DNA of 64,000 nt from Marinomonas rhizomae (GTDB lineage Bacteria > Pseudomonadota > Gammaproteobacteria > Pseudomonadales > Marinomonadaceae): NCBI RefSeq assembly GCF_024397855.1, contig NZ_CP073343.1, forward strand, positions 4,278,001-4,342,000, given 5' to 3'. Below the pieces are notes generated by a model. The model did not search any database. It was not told the origin of the DNA and saw nothing but the letters and a program-made list of their open reading frames with translations. Positions 63,796 through 64,000 of this stretch are shown here, in pieces (within the stretch, counting starts at the first letter, position 1; every line of letters starts with the position of its first letter). A program made the translations under genes and the position numbers.

Positions 63796-64000
63796 CTAAA
63801 ATCGTTCGTTACCACCCTGTTTTAAGTTATTAATCTTGGTTTTACCTAAGAGTTTCAATAACACGTTACGACAAGATCGTAATATTGGGTACAAAATATC
63901 CGAGATTTTTTTGGAGCTAAACAACCAATAGTTCAAGCGGTTAAACAAGCCAGAGCGACTGCTAAGCAAAGCTAAAAGATGAATAGCATCCGCGCCGTAG
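63796..64000 (-). CDS. DCC/DUF393 family protein, C-terminal part only
   Basis: A minus-strand frame enters from beyond the window and ends with TAG at 63796-63798; 67 residues are visible. They read YGADAIHLLALLSSRSGLFN followed by a basic helix with YPILRSCRNVLLKLLGKTKI, the characteristic C-terminal half of the DCC/DUF393 thiol-disulfide-oxidoreductase-like family. The DxxxC active-site region is outside the window. It is convergent with the peptidase gene. Confidence 0.8.
   Translation of the reverse strand, partial: YGADAIHLLALLSSRSGLFNRLNYWLFSSKKISDILYPILRSCRNVLLKLLGKTKINNLKQGGNERF

Noticed and set aside
1..64000. tRNA, rRNA, CRISPR arrays, transposases, phage genes or an origin of replication
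   Set aside because: None recognised by eye on either strand; the only repeats are the palindromic and short tandem ones listed.

Overview
The window reads as chromosomal DNA of a marine gammaproteobacterium. Gene content (RecG, PhoBR, UbiCA, PstSCAB-PhoU, UvrD, PutA of the Pseudomonas/Oceanospirillales size class), many transporters for amino acids, peptides and TRAP substrates, and the moderate-to-low GC all fit an Oceanospirillales bacterium close to Marinomonas. This placement is inferred from protein families, not from a database search. I saw no rRNA, tRNA, CRISPR, prophage or transposase.

Layout. 1-2.6 kb: 3' part of recG and a helix-hairpin-helix protein. 2.6-7.9 kb: lrp, divergent from an aapJQMP general L-amino-acid ABC transporter whose long upstream region carries a near-perfect sigma-54 promoter and two NtrC-like sites. 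7.9-8.1 kb: a 150-bp imperfect palindromic repeat and a terminator. 8.1-12.9 kb: YbaK-like/HDOD protein, ubiC-ubiA, phoB-phoR behind a Pho box. 13.0-14.7 kb: a response regulator and cysZ. 15.0-20.7 kb: oppABCDF-like peptide importer. 20.9-23.5 kb: a signalling trio (periplasmic SUOX-fold protein, a hybrid kinase lacking both phospho-acceptor residues, an intact HPt protein). 23.6-30.9 kb: msrC, phoU-pstBAC and pstS on the minus strand, with two further Pho boxes.

31.2-35.2 kb: TRAP permease genes dctQ-dctM without a binding protein, a quinone-oxidoreductase-like gene and an AraC regulator. 35.5-39.3 kb: a short PutA followed by a separate gene encoding what is the C-terminal ALDH-superfamily domain in long PutAs. 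39.4-44.6 kb: four tandem near-identical TRAP-binding lipoproteins, each with its own terminator. 44.8-45.9 kb: Gfo/Idh/MocA oxidoreductase. 45.9-47.2 kb: an AT-rich islet with an antitoxin-like peptide, a small membrane protein probably frameshifted from its downstream reading frame, and a long hairpin. 47.2-55.6 kb: uvrD, a PA3496-like small protein, an aromatic/aspartate aminotransferase, a DsbA-family protein, a MocR-type regulator and sufS-sufE. 55.6-64 kb: a LysR regulator divergent from a five-gene peptide import plus M14 carboxypeptidase operon, and the end of a DCC/DUF393 gene.

Themes: phosphate control (phoBR and pst linked by Pho boxes), nitrogen and amino-acid scavenging (sigma-54 aap, proline catabolism, two peptide importers, aminotransferase), and TRAP uptake in which an orphan DctQM may be served by four DctP paralogues. 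The best candidates for undescribed biology are the pseudo-kinase/HPt module, the split PutA, and the quadruplicated TRAP receptors.
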